DNA of 64,000 nucleotides from Mycobacterium pinniadriaticum (GTDB lineage Bacteria > Actinomycetota > Actinomycetes > Mycobacteriales > Mycobacteriaceae), in assembly GCF_026242045.1 (NCBI RefSeq), contig NZ_JAPJDO010000011.1, positions 113,717 to 177,716 on the forward strand, read 5' to 3'. The first letter of the stretch is position 1; every line of letters begins with the position of its first letter. Positions 24,887 to 33,076 of the stretch are shown here, one piece after another. The notes beneath the pieces were generated by a model. That model was not told the DNA's origin. It saw nothing but the letters and a program-made list of their open reading frames with translations, and made no database searches. A program made the position numbers and the translations under genes.

Positions 24887-25800
24887 TTGATCGCGATCGG
24901 CGTGGTCGGCGACCCGACGGCGTTGCTGATGTGCAGCGGGGGCGCGACGAACAGAAAACTCCACCGCCCGTCGGCGACGCAGTCCTCAGCCAGGGCCTCG
25001 AGGTCGAGGATTTCGGCCAGCGGCATCCCCATGTCGCGGATCAGCACACAGTGCAACGGCATGATCGCTCCGGCGATCCCACTGGGCATGACCTCGACCC
25101 CCCAATTGTCGGAACCGACCGCGGCCACCCCGCGCCGGTGCAGCCAGCCAGCACAGTCCAGATCCAGGCCCGGCTCCCCGGCCATCCAGCCGTCGCGCCC
25201 CTCGGCCAGAAAGCGATTCCGCCAACCGGTCCGGACCAGGAGGAAATCGGCCTCCCCCACGGTGACGCCCTGAGCCCGTTCGGCGTCCTCCAGATCCGCC
25301 GAGGTGATCGGCGTTCCGGACTGGAGCCAGTCGACGCCGTGCAGCCTGGCGATATCGAGCAGCACACCGCGACCGACGATCCGGTCGGTCATCGCATCGA
25401 CGGCCAGCCGGCGCGCCCCGAAGCGGGTGCTGACATCGTCGACGGAATAGCCGTTGTACAACTTGCCGTCATAGCCGATGTGGGACAGGCCATCCCATTG
25501 GGTGCCCGACTGCAGGGGCATGATGATCCAGTCGTCGGACACCTGCAGCCCGTGCGGATCCCAGTCCTGCGGTTGCATCGACATCAGGTGCACCGGGTTG
25601 AGCCGGCCACCGAGTCCGCTCTGCGGACCGTCCTTGCCGACCGCGATGCTGAGCTGGAAGACCCGACCGCTCGCGACCTCGGCGGCGGCAGCCCGCACGT
25701 GGTGCGGACCGATCAGGTTCAGGGTGCCGAGCTGGTCGTCGGGACCCCACCGGCCCCAGTTGGACAGTTCGGCGCCGAGGTCCTTGAAGTCAGCAGTCAC
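24883..25800 (-). CDS. Cyclase family protein (kynurenine formamidase-like)
   Basis: 305-residue PF04199-type hydrolase. GTQWDGLSHIGYDGKLYNG carries the His used for metal binding in this family, and VGSDNWGVEVMPSG and MPLHCVLIRDMGMPLAEILDLEAL fit its C-terminal part. Members hydrolyse amides, formamides or lactones. GTG 25800. With the downstream FMN enzyme it could open a ring or amide and oxidise the resulting hydroxy acid (inference). Confidence 0.85.
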   Translation of the reverse strand: MTADFKDLGAELSNWGRWGPDDQLGTLNLIGPHHVRAAAAEVASGRVFQLSIAVGKDGPQSGLGGRLNPVHLMSMQPQDWDPHGLQVSDDWIIMPLQSGTQWDGLSHIGYDGKLYNGYSVDDVSTRFGARRLAVDAMTDRIVGRGVLLDIARLHGVDWLQSGTPITSADLEDAERAQGVTVGEADFLLVRTGWRNRFLAEGRDGWMAGEPGLDLDCAGWLHRRGVAAVGSDNWGVEVMPSGIAGAIMPLHCVLIRDMGMPLAEILDLEALAEDCVADGRWSFLFVAPPLHISNAVGSPTTPIAIK

Positions 25801-25814
25801 GCGTTACAGAATTG

Positions 25815-25832
25815 CACAATGTTGTCAATGCA
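25815..25832. promoter_or_regulatory. Imperfect inverted repeat between cyclase and P450
   Basis: TTGCACAATGTTGTCAA contains ACAA-TG-TTGT with outer TTG/CAA offset by one base, in a 47-bp divergent interval. It is unlike the GAGAA-type operator, so these divergent genes may be under another regulator. Weak evidence. Confidence 0.3.
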
Positions 25833-25847
25833 GGGACCATCTGCCCG

Positions 25848-27092
25848 ATGACCGCGCTCAGCCCCCCGCTGCTCGCGTTCGACACCTCCGACCCGGCTTT
25901 CGTCCGGCTGCCGTGGGCGCGCTACGAGGAGATCCGGGCCCGCGGCGGGGTCGTTTTCAACGAGCGGGTGAACCGCTGGATGGTCAGCGACTTCGCGCCG
26001 GCCAAGATGATCCTCACCGATACCGAACGGTTCGGGTCGGAGAAGGGGCAAGCCGAGCAGGCGGGCGTCTTCGGCGGGCCCACCATGGAGTTCTACGACG
26101 GCCCGCACCACGACCGGATCCGGGCGATCTGGTCGCACGACTTCCGGGCCAAGGACCTGGCCGGCTTGCGACCGATGATCGCCGACATCATCGGCCGTCG
26201 TCTCGAGCCGGTGCTGGCGCGACTGCGCGACGGCGACACGGTCGAGATCGTCTCCGAGCTGACCCGCGGCATCCCCACCGAGGTGATCGCACGCATGCTC
26301 GGCATCGAGGCGACGATGGTCGACCAGTTCTCGGCATGGAGCGATGCCATGGGCGCCTCCGCGGAGGGGTACACGAATCCCGGGCAACGTGGCCAGGATC
26401 TGATCGCCGCCGGACAGCGGGCGACCGCCGAACTCAACGCCTACCTGCGCGAGGAAATAACCCGGCTCCGGCATTCCGCGGCGGACGAGCCGGGTTTGAT
26501 CGCGGCGATGGTTCGCCACCAGTACGCACGCAACCACATGACCGAGCAGGAAGTGGTCGCCGGCAACACCCAACTGGTATTCGCCGGCAACGAGACGACC
26601 GCCAAACTGCTCGCCCAGATCGTCGTGACACTGGGTGAGGATCCCGAGCAGCGCCGAGCCGTGCGCGAGGACCGATCGCTGATTGCCGCAGCGGTCGAGG
26701 AAGTGCACCGATACGAAACGATCACCCACTCGGTGTTCCGCGATGTGATCGCCGATGACGTCACCGTGGCCGGGGTCGCCATCCCGGCCGGCGCGCGCAT
26801 CACGTTGCTTCTGGGTGCGGCCAACCGCGATCCCAGCCGGTGGGAGCACGCCGATCAATTCGACGTATCCCGCCCCAAACTGTCCCACCTCGGCTTCGCC
26901 TTCGGATTGCACAGCTGCCTGGGCATGAACCTCGCCCGTTTGGAAGCCCAGATCTTCCTCGAGCAGCTCCTCGACGCACTGCCGGACTGGCAGGTCCAAG
27001 CACCCGTCGACTTCGGCACCAACTACGCCGTGCGCGGACCCACGGCCGTGCGTGTCTCGGCATCGGCGAGCAGAGCGTCTACATTCGACTGA
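25848..27092 (+). CDS. Cytochrome P450
   Basis: 414 residues. AGNETT (246-251) in the I helix, E285-x2-R288, and the heme loop FAFGLHSC357LG are all intact. Monooxygenase needing ferredoxin and reductase; the ferredoxin at 15502 is plant-type and not the usual P450 partner. Start ATG 25848 (MTALSPPLL); an upstream in-frame ATG at 25812 sits within the divergent interval. Divergent from the cyclase/FMN gene pair. Confidence 0.93.
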   Translation: MTALSPPLLAFDTSDPAFVRLPWARYEEIRARGGVVFNERVNRWMVSDFAPAKMILTDTERFGSEKGQAEQAGVFGGPTMEFYDGPHHDRIRAIWSHDFRAKDLAGLRPMIADIIGRRLEPVLARLRDGDTVEIVSELTRGIPTEVIARMLGIEATMVDQFSAWSDAMGASAEGYTNPGQRGQDLIAAGQRATAELNAYLREEITRLRHSAADEPGLIAAMVRHQYARNHMTEQEVVAGNTQLVFAGNETTAKLLAQIVVTLGEDPEQRRAVREDRSLIAAAVEEVHRYETITHSVFRDVIADDVTVAGVAIPAGARITLLLGAANRDPSRWEHADQFDVSRPKLSHLGFAFGLHSCLGMNLARLEAQIFLEQLLDALPDWQVQAPVDFGTNYAVRGPTAVRVSASASRASTFD

Positions 27093-27112
27093 GAAGGTTC
27101 TGGAGGCGCACC

Positions 27113-27373
27113 ATGATCAAGCTCGAACTGCCCTACCTCACCGTGACGCTCGACGACCGGTTCCGCAACCGCATCGCGCGCACCGGTGAACGGCTGCGCG
27201 TCACGCTCACCGCGTACCTGCGCAACGCCGCCGACGACCTCGACGGCCTGGGCCGCAAGGCCACATCGGCATGTCAGACGGCCGCTGTGCGGGTCGACAC
27301 GGCGATGGCCGCGGCCAACGACCGCATCGCGGCCGAGCCGGCGGTCGGAACGCCGAAGCTGAAGGTCGTGTGA
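27113..27373 (+). CDS. Small hypothetical protein
   Basis: 86 residues, not recognised. Predicted helical and charged, with RNRIARTGERLRVTLTAYLRNAADDLDGLGRKATSACQTAAVRVDTAMAAANDRIAAEP resembling an amphipathic helical bundle; no signal peptide or membrane span. ATG 27113 with TGGAGG upstream. It sits 20 bp after the P450 and 1 bp before the SDR start, so all three are probably one transcript. Confidence 0.75.
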   Translation: MIKLELPYLTVTLDDRFRNRIARTGERLRVTLTAYLRNAADDLDGLGRKATSACQTAAVRVDTAMAAANDRIAAEPAVGTPKLKVV

Positions 27374-27374
27374 C

Positions 27375-28157
27375 GTGAGTGGTCCTGGCGTCTTCATCAC
27401 CGGAGCCGCTGCGGGTATCGGCCGGGCCACCGCCCTGAACTTCGCCCGCCAGGGCTATCGCGTCGGCGCCTACGACGTCGACCTCGATGGACTGGGTGTG
27501 CTGCGCGACGAGATCAGCGAGCGCGGCGGCGACGTGACGATCGGCGCGCTCGATGTCACCGACGCCGCCGCCTGGTCCGCACGGCTGCGCGAATTCACCG
27601 GCGCGGCAGGAAAACTCGACATCCTGGTGAACAACGCCGGCGTACTGACTGCCGGCGCGTTCTCCGACGTCCCGCTGCCGGTACACCGCCAGATGATCGA
27701 CATCAACTTCTACGGTGCGCTGGCAGGACTGCACGCGGCGTTCCCCTACCTGCGCGATACCGCACACGCACAGGTCGTCAACATGTGCTCGGCCTCGGCG
27801 CTCTACGGTCAACCGGAGCTCGCCACCTACTCGGCCACCAAGTTCGCACTTCGCGCGTTGACGGAGGCGCTCGAACTGGAATGGCGGCGCTACGACATCA
27901 GAGTCCTGGCGATGTGGCCGCTGTTCGTCAAGACCGCCATGACCGATGGAGTGGAGACCGGCAGCACCAAGTCGCTGGGTGTCAACCTTTCACCCGAGGA
28001 CGTGGCCGCCGCCGTTTACGCGGCCACCCACCGCCGCCGTCGGCTGACCAAGGTGCACTACCCCGTCGGCCGCCAAACCAGCGTGCTCGCCGCTATGTCA
28101 CAGGTGAGCCCCAACTGGATGCAGCGGTTGATAACGAAGGTCCTGACGCGGACGTAG
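27375..28157 (+). CDS. Short-chain dehydrogenase/reductase
   Basis: 260-residue classical SDR: TGAAAGIGRAT, ILVNNAGV, and catalytic Ser/Tyr/Lys in CSASALYG and YSATK. The acidic residue after strand 2 (YDVDLDGL) suggests NAD(H). GTG 27375. Last gene of the P450 unit and the right-hand end of the catabolic island. A weak CGCAG/CTGCG hairpin at 28159-28174 follows. Confidence 0.9.
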   Translation: MSGPGVFITGAAAGIGRATALNFARQGYRVGAYDVDLDGLGVLRDEISERGGDVTIGALDVTDAAAWSARLREFTGAAGKLDILVNNAGVLTAGAFSDVPLPVHRQMIDINFYGALAGLHAAFPYLRDTAHAQVVNMCSASALYGQPELATYSATKFALRALTEALELEWRRYDIRVLAMWPLFVKTAMTDGVETGSTKSLGVNLSPEDVAAAVYAATHRRRRLTKVHYPVGRQTSVLAAMSQVSPNWMQRLITKVLTRT

Positions 28158-28200
28158 CCGCAGAAATCCCTGCGCCCCAGCCTAACTCAGCGGGATCAAT

Positions 28201-28449
28201 TCACCCGATCGAGGTGTAGGGGCGTTTCGGCGGCTGCTGGTTCTGCCTAAACGATTGGCACAGACCAAGATTGCTCGCCACGCACGGAACACCGTTGATG
28301 GTGGGGGCACTTCCTTGCAGATAGCACTGGCCGGTGTACTCGTTGTTGACGTGTCCAGGCGGGCAGCTCTGAGCCGAGACCGGCGCGGCGACGAACAACC
28401 CCGTCGCCAGCATCGCGCCCGCGACGACTTGCCCGATCCACGTCATCAT
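28201..28449 (-). CDS. Small secreted four-Cys protein
   Basis: 82 residues with a clear signal peptide (MMTWIGQVVAGAMLATGLFVAAPVSA, cut before QSC). The mature part is about 56 residues with four Cys (SCPPGH, QCYL, PCVAS, LCQS), probably two disulfides, and a Pro-rich tail. ATG 28449 is preceded by AAAGG and GAGG. Function unknown; such exported mini-proteins are frequent in mycobacteria. Confidence 0.75.
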   Translation of the reverse strand: MMTWIGQVVAGAMLATGLFVAAPVSAQSCPPGHVNNEYTGQCYLQGSAPTINGVPCVASNLGLCQSFRQNQQPPKRPYTSIG

Positions 28450-28521
28450 CACCTCACAGCCTTTCCACAGCCAGACTACGCCCCTGAGGGATTGCTGGGG
28501 CGCGTGATTACTATCGTCGTC

Positions 28522-29019
28522 ATGCCGGAGGCCAACGACGCGTCGAATCAAACACCCGCCGGCCAAGCGGGTGCGTGGCGCTGGATCGCCCTCGCCGCGC
28601 TGGTGATCTCGCTGATCGCCGGGGCCGCGGCTGGCTGGGCCTTGCTGCGGCCTGCACCGCCGGTCGCCTCACCCGCCAACGCACCGCAGGGCGGCGACGC
28701 CAAGACCAACGCCTGCGACGCCTACCGGACGGTGAGTTCGGCGGTGTCGTTGCAGACCCACGCCAACGCGGGCACCGAGGTGCAGGGCGTGGCAGCGAAC
28801 GCCCGACTGGCCATGTCCGGCGGTGCAACCTACCTGCTGGCCCACCTGAATCCCGGAACGCCGGCGGACCTGGCCGACGCGATTCGCACGTTTGCGGCTG
28901 GGCTGCAGGACATTTCGATGAACGCGTTGGCCGGAGTACCCAACAGCGACCCGACCCAATCCACCCGGCTTCGCGACGCCGAAACCGCGAACAGCCGGAT
29001 CGCCGAGCTCTGCCGGTAA
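28522..29019 (+). CDS. Single-pass membrane protein, unknown
   Basis: 165 residues: cytoplasmic N-tail, one membrane span at about 21-42 (WIALAALVISLIAGAAAGWALL), then an extracytoplasmic helical domain with two Cys (NACDAYRTV and IAELCR) that could pair. No Shine-Dalgarno; TACTAT about 12 nt upstream of the ATG suggests a leaderless transcript. An alternative GTG at 28519 adds one residue. Alanine-rich mycobacterial envelope protein of unknown role. Confidence 0.75.
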   Translation: MPEANDASNQTPAGQAGAWRWIALAALVISLIAGAAAGWALLRPAPPVASPANAPQGGDAKTNACDAYRTVSSAVSLQTHANAGTEVQGVAANARLAMSGGATYLLAHLNPGTPADLADAIRTFAAGLQDISMNALAGVPNSDPTQSTRLRDAETANSRIAELCR

Positions 29020-29191
29020 CCGCGGTCACGCTCGCAGATTCCGGGCAAACTCGAGTTCATCCGGCGTTTGGCTGATGTTCGGTGCAGGGCCGGATGGCTG
29101 CAAGTCGCGGGAAACGCTCATCTCCTTGGATTCGGTTCGCAACGCAAATTTGCCGGACTCACCGGCAGGAACTTCGCGAAGGGATTCACCC

Positions 29192-30724
29192 GTGGCCGAA
29201 CATCGCAAGAAGTCACCACGCGTCGCCGCACCTGCCTTCGTCACGGCGGGTGTCGCGGGGGCGGCGATGGTTGGCGCGGGAGTTTTGCTCGCCGGTACCA
29301 ACGCGCCCAAACCCGTGGCCAGTCCCGTCTTTGCGTTGACGTCGGTCGAATGCCCGCTCGGCTCGGCCGGCTGCGACAACCTCAGCTCGGTGTCGGGGAC
29401 CGCCTCGGCGACCGCGACGGGCGTGTTCGCATCGGCTACGGCCAACCCGATCACCGACTTCATCAGGATCTTCGTCGGCAACGGCACCGCCGACAACCCG
29501 AACGCCGGCCTGCTGATCGGCGACGGCTACAGCTTCAGCGAGGTCGATGTCGACAAGTCGACCTACTGCCAGAGTGGTGCGGCATGTCAGGGTGGTCGGG
29601 CCGGCCTGCTCATCGGTGACGGGGGCAACGGCTACAACGGCGGAAGCGGCGGCGACGCCTTCCTCTACGGTCACGGTGGCGACGGCGGTGACAACATCAC
29701 CGGCGTCAACAACGGCGACGGCGGCAACGGGGGCCGCGGCGGCCTGTTCGGTGGCACCGACCAGGAGGGAACGCCCTTCCGGGCCGGCGGCGGCCACGGC
29801 GGTGACGGTATCGACGGCGGCGACGGCGGCAACGGCGGCAACGCCGGGCTCTTCTCCGGCACCGGTGGCGGGGCAGGCAACGGGGGAGACAACGTGACCG
29901 GCGTCAACAACGGCGCCGGCGGCAACGGCGGCGACGCCGGCCACTCGGCCCTGATGCCGCTGCTCGACCCCGGACAGAAAACCCACACCGGTGGACAAGG
30001 TGGCGCCGGCTACGACAACCCGACCGGACCCGGCGGTGCGGGTGGAAACGGCGGTGACGGCGGGTCCGGTGGACTATGGGGTTCGGAACCCGGAGGCACC
30101 GGCGGTGACGGCGGACCGGGCGGCAGCGGATCCACAGGCGGCGACGGGGGCGACGGCGGCAACGGCGGCGGGGGCGGTCTGGTTGGCGGCACGGGTGCCG
30201 ACGGCGGTGCCGGCGGTGCGGGCGGCGCCGGGAGTGCCGGCGACGGCGGCGCCGGGGGCGACGGCGGCAACGGCGGCACCGGCGGGATATTGGTAAGCGG
30301 CGGAAACGGGGGTACCGGTGGTGCCGGCGGCGCGTCAGCCGACGGCGCAGGCGGTGCGGGCGGCCACGGCGGCCACGGCGGACTCGCGGGCACCCGAGGC
30401 GGCTCCGGTGGCCACGGGGGCAAAGGCGGGTCCGGCACCACGAAGGGCGGCAACGGGGGGAACGGCGGTCACGGCCAGTTCGGCGGCCTCGAGGGCGGCA
30501 AGGGCGCCACGGCCGGCGACGGCGGCGACGGCCCCGTAGCGGGCACCGGCGGGACCGGCGGCACCGGCGGCACCGGCGGGACGAGCGTCCTGATCGGCGG
30601 CGACGGCGGCGACGGCGGCCGCGGCGGAAAAGGCGGCGTGAATCCCGGCGCGCCCGGACATCTCGGCGGCGCTTCGCTGGGCGGTATCCCCGGCAAGGGC
30701 GGTGCGGGCGGCGCCGGCGGCTGA
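29192..30724 (+). CDS. PGRS-type glycine-rich protein without PE domain
   Basis: 510 residues. The N-terminus VAEHRKKSPRVAAPAFVTAGVAGAAMVGAGVLLAG has a basic start and a hydrophobic segment, not a PE domain. A linker with ADNPNAGLLIGDGYSF and two close Cys pairs (ECPLGSAGC, YCQSGAAC) follows. From about residue 145 on it is GGxGGx repeats rich in Asn and Asp, the PGRS pattern that in PE_PGRS proteins binds calcium. GTG 29192 with AAGGG upstream; an ATG at 29075 would bury the hydrophobic segment. Probably exported and surface-exposed. Confidence 0.82.
   Translation: MAEHRKKSPRVAAPAFVTAGVAGAAMVGAGVLLAGTNAPKPVASPVFALTSVECPLGSAGCDNLSSVSGTASATATGVFASATANPITDFIRIFVGNGTADNPNAGLLIGDGYSFSEVDVDKSTYCQSGAACQGGRAGLLIGDGGNGYNGGSGGDAFLYGHGGDGGDNITGVNNGDGGNGGRGGLFGGTDQEGTPFRAGGGHGGDGIDGGDGGNGGNAGLFSGTGGGAGNGGDNVTGVNNGAGGNGGDAGHSALMPLLDPGQKTHTGGQGGAGYDNPTGPGGAGGNGGDGGSGGLWGSEPGGTGGDGGPGGSGSTGGDGGDGGNGGGGGLVGGTGADGGAGGAGGAGSAGDGGAGGDGGNGGTGGILVSGGNGGTGGAGGASADGAGGAGGHGGHGGLAGTRGGSGGHGGKGGSGTTKGGNGGNGGHGQFGGLEGGKGATAGDGGDGPVAGTGGTGGTGGTGGTSVLIGGDGGDGGRGGKGGVNPGAPGHLGGASLGGIPGKGGAGGAGG
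29620..30721 (+). repeat. PGRS GGC-triplet repeat region
   Basis: Dense imperfect repeats of GGCGGN(N)NN encoding Gly-Gly-X. The duplicated blocks around 29690 and 29890 (both encoding GGDN.TGVNNG) point to internal duplication. Prone to recombination and assembly error. Confidence 0.8.
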
Positions 30725-30744
30725 GCGCCGGGCTAGACATAGTG

Positions 30745-30780
30745 CACCCCCCTGGGCGCGTCCGGCGCCGAGGGGGCTGC
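30745..30780. terminator. Possible hairpin after PGRS gene
   Basis: CCCCCT (30748-30753) pairs with AGGGGG (30771-30776) around an inner GGCGC/GCGCC. It lies between the convergent genes ending at 30724 and 30805. Moderate support only. Confidence 0.4.
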
Positions 30781-30804
30781 GCTTGGCGTTCGTGACGCCG
30801 GGCG

Positions 30805-31368
30805 TCAATTCGCCCCTTCGAGCGCACAGGCCATCTGTGCGTTCCGCGCGTCGGTGTTCAGGTCGCTTGCCGCCGAGTTGAGTGAGTCGCCACCACCGCG
30901 CAGCCCCATGATCAGAAGCAGCTTGGTCGCGTGCAACGACCAGGTCTGCATGGAGTCAGCCACGTCCGGCGGTAGCCCCGGGCTCCGCGACGCGGTCAGC
31001 GCAGCGTGCGCGGCCTCCCGCAAGGCGGTTCGGCCGATGACATTGGATCGCCAGACCTCCGGGTTCTGATAGTCGACGCTGTTCCCGTTGCCAGCGGTGG
31101 CATAGGCGAAATCCTCGTAGTTCGACGCGGCGAGGTCGAGGGCCGAACCGAACTGCCGGCAAGCGTCTGAAACTACGCTGCTCGAGGCGGCGGGATCTGC
31201 CGCTAGGGCGGCGGGCGCCGGACCTTGGTCGGGCGCGGTCGGCGCCGAGGGGTCGGTTACGTCGGGTTCGGCCGGATTGGCCCATGCGACCGGCGTGGCG
31301 GCGATGATGGGCAGCGCCGCCAGCACGACCACTCCAAACCGCCTGGCGCAGGGGTGTGAGCGGCTCAA
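30805..31368 (-). CDS. Secreted mycobacterial protein, unknown
   Basis: 187 residues with a signal peptide (ARRFGVVVLAALPIIAATPVAWA before NPAEP), a Pro/Ala-rich linker, then a helical domain with two Cys (SDACRQFG and QMACALEG) likely joined. The start is TTG 31368 with GGAGA 8 nt upstream. Its helical domain layout (DACRQFGSALDLAASNYEDFAYA) resembles the Ala-rich domain of the protein at 28522. Divergent from the MspA-like pair across a 216-bp interval. Confidence 0.78.
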   Translation of the reverse strand: MSRSHPCARRFGVVVLAALPIIAATPVAWANPAEPDVTDPSAPTAPDQGPAPAALAADPAASSSVVSDACRQFGSALDLAASNYEDFAYATAGNGNSVDYQNPEVWRSNVIGRTALREAAHAALTASRSPGLPPDVADSMQTWSLHATKLLLIMGLRGGGDSLNSAASDLNTDARNAQMACALEGAN

Positions 31369-31584
31369 CGAATGTCTCCTCGATCTTCGGCTACCGGATC
31401 GACCGGGCCGACACTACCGGGCGAGCCGCGGGCCGGCGGGCGCCTGGCGTCGGCCGATCCACGTTGGACCGCAAACAGGCGACTGGAGTTGGTCATCCGT
31501 TTGCCGGTACGAAACCTGCAAACCGAAACATCGCGAAGGCGTCACGATCAGATCCCAAACCCATACACAGAGAGGCTGTCGGCC

Positions 31585-32283
31585 ATGTTGCCTCGGATTG
31601 CCGTCCCGCTCGGCGTATGCCTGCTGATCGCCACCGGGACGGCCCCCCAGTGCCTTGCCGACCCGCCCGCCGACCCGGACGTCGTCGCGGCCGCCGACGC
31701 CGCACCCCCGCTGCCCCCGCCGAACGCCCCCCTTCCGTCCGGAACGGCGGGCAATCTGACCACCCCGGACGGCTGGAAACTGTCGGTGGGGGCCAGCGGC
31801 GAATCCATCGAGCCGGTGGCTTCGCTGACTAACTCCCCCTGGTCCCGCGAGTACCTGGTGGACGGCACCTTCGTCGGGGAGGTGTCGGGATCGGGCACCA
31901 CCAAGTTGGCCGGCGGCACCCTGGAGGCCGGATATCAGATCGGTTGCGGCATCATCCAGGACGACATCGAATCGATAACGTCTGCGGGCATCACGCCGGG
32001 GCTGGGGATCCCCTTCGTCTCCGGCACCATCCTCCCGGTCTTCATCTCCCCGTCGGTGACCCAGCAGATCAAGATCGACCTCAAGCCCGGGACGGTGAAC
32101 ATCGTGCCGATCGGCAAGAAGTCGTTCAAGGGCACCAAGTCTCGCGTGTCGATCACCGGTTTTCGGGTCAAGATCGACGGATGTGCCGGTCAATCGTTCA
32201 TCCGGTCCTATGCCACCTTCACCAGCTCGACTGACAACACCGACGACGTGGTGACCTACCTCGGCGTGACGAAGGCCGTGTAG
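31585..32283 (+). CDS. MspA-family porin-like protein 1
   Basis: 232 residues: a signal peptide ends at LA before DPPADPD, an Ala/Pro-rich linker follows, and then an MspA-like beta domain (SREYLVDGTFVGEV, GGTLEAGYQIGCGI, VRSYATFTSST-type end). MspA porins form octameric outer-membrane channels for small hydrophilic solutes. One Cys in GYQIGCGI and another in KIDGCAGQ recur in both paralogs in this window and suggest a disulfide not present in MspA itself. ATG 31585 with GAGAGG upstream. Followed directly by the second porin-like gene. Confidence 0.85.
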   Translation: MLPRIAVPLGVCLLIATGTAPQCLADPPADPDVVAAADAAPPLPPPNAPLPSGTAGNLTTPDGWKLSVGASGESIEPVASLTNSPWSREYLVDGTFVGEVSGSGTTKLAGGTLEAGYQIGCGIIQDDIESITSAGITPGLGIPFVSGTILPVFISPSVTQQIKIDLKPGTVNIVPIGKKSFKGTKSRVSITGFRVKIDGCAGQSFIRSYATFTSSTDNTDDVVTYLGVTKAV

Positions 32284-32363
32284 TGAATCGGCCCGACACG
32301 TCCTGCCCAGCGGTCGCGCTCCCCGTCGAACAGCGGCCTTCTCGAGAGAGGCATCGACACGAT

Positions 32364-33071
32364 ATGTTGCATCGGCTCGCCACGGTGGCAGTGACGTCCT
32401 TGGTCATCGCGGCGGGCAATGCGCCGGTCGCGCTGGCCGACCCCTCCGCCGATCCGCCGCCACCGGCGGACCCAGCCGCGGCACCGCTGGCCGAGGTCGC
32501 CGACTCCGCCCCGCCGCTTGACAACGGCGTCGTCCCGTCCGAGGTGCCCGGCGTAGCGAAAACCCCGGACGGCCGGACGCTGACGGTGGCCGCCAAGGAC
32601 GAGACGCAGCTGCCGGTGGCGCCACTGACGACGTCCCTGTCCTCACGCGACTGGCTGGTGGGAGGCACCTTCTTCGGCAACACGACGGGATCGGTGGCGG
32701 GCGGGACATTGGAGGTCGGCTACCAGATCGGTTGCGGCATCGAGATGGACAAGGTCAAGCTGAACGGCCAGGGCGGTGTCAGCATCAGCTCCACCAACAT
32801 CGGCCAAAGCGGCATCGGCGCGCCGGGCACCATCTCCTTTCCGATCACCGGGCAGGTCGAAGTGGAGCCACGGCCCGGCACCATCACCAACGTCGCGGTC
32901 GACAAGAAGTCGTTCAAAGGAACGTGGGCGCGGATCACCCTCCGCGATATCCACGTCAAGGTGGACAACTGCGTCGGGGCGTCATCGCTGCGTTCGTATG
33001 CGGTGCTGACCAGTTCGACCGACGACGACGACGACATCGTCGCGTATTACGGCGTCACCAAGGTGTTCTGA
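32364..33071 (+). CDS. MspA-family porin-like protein 2
   Basis: 235 residues, paralog of the preceding gene. Signal peptide MLHRLATVAVTSLVIAAGNAPVALA, Pro/Ala linker, then SSRDWLVGGTFFGN, GGTLEVGYQIGCGIEM and KVDNCVGASSLRSYAVLTSSTDDDDD. The Cys pair is conserved. Start ATG 32364; GAGAGAGG lies about 13 nt upstream. An in-frame GTG at 32283 overlapping the previous stop is unlikely, because it would add a charged leader before the signal peptide. Confidence 0.85.
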   Translation: MLHRLATVAVTSLVIAAGNAPVALADPSADPPPPADPAAAPLAEVADSAPPLDNGVVPSEVPGVAKTPDGRTLTVAAKDETQLPVAPLTTSLSSRDWLVGGTFFGNTTGSVAGGTLEVGYQIGCGIEMDKVKLNGQGGVSISSTNIGQSGIGAPGTISFPITGQVEVEPRPGTITNVAVDKKSFKGTWARITLRDIHVKVDNCVGASSLRSYAVLTSSTDDDDDIVAYYGVTKVF

Positions 33072-33076
33072 TCGAC

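Noticed and set aside
29620..30721. CRISPR-like repeat array
   Set aside because: Units are short, irregular, in one reading frame and code for Gly-Gly-X; there are no unique spacers of constant length.
29904..30827. Arg-rich minus-strand frame across the PGRS region
   Set aside because: It is the reverse reading of GGC repeats; no start signal or domain.
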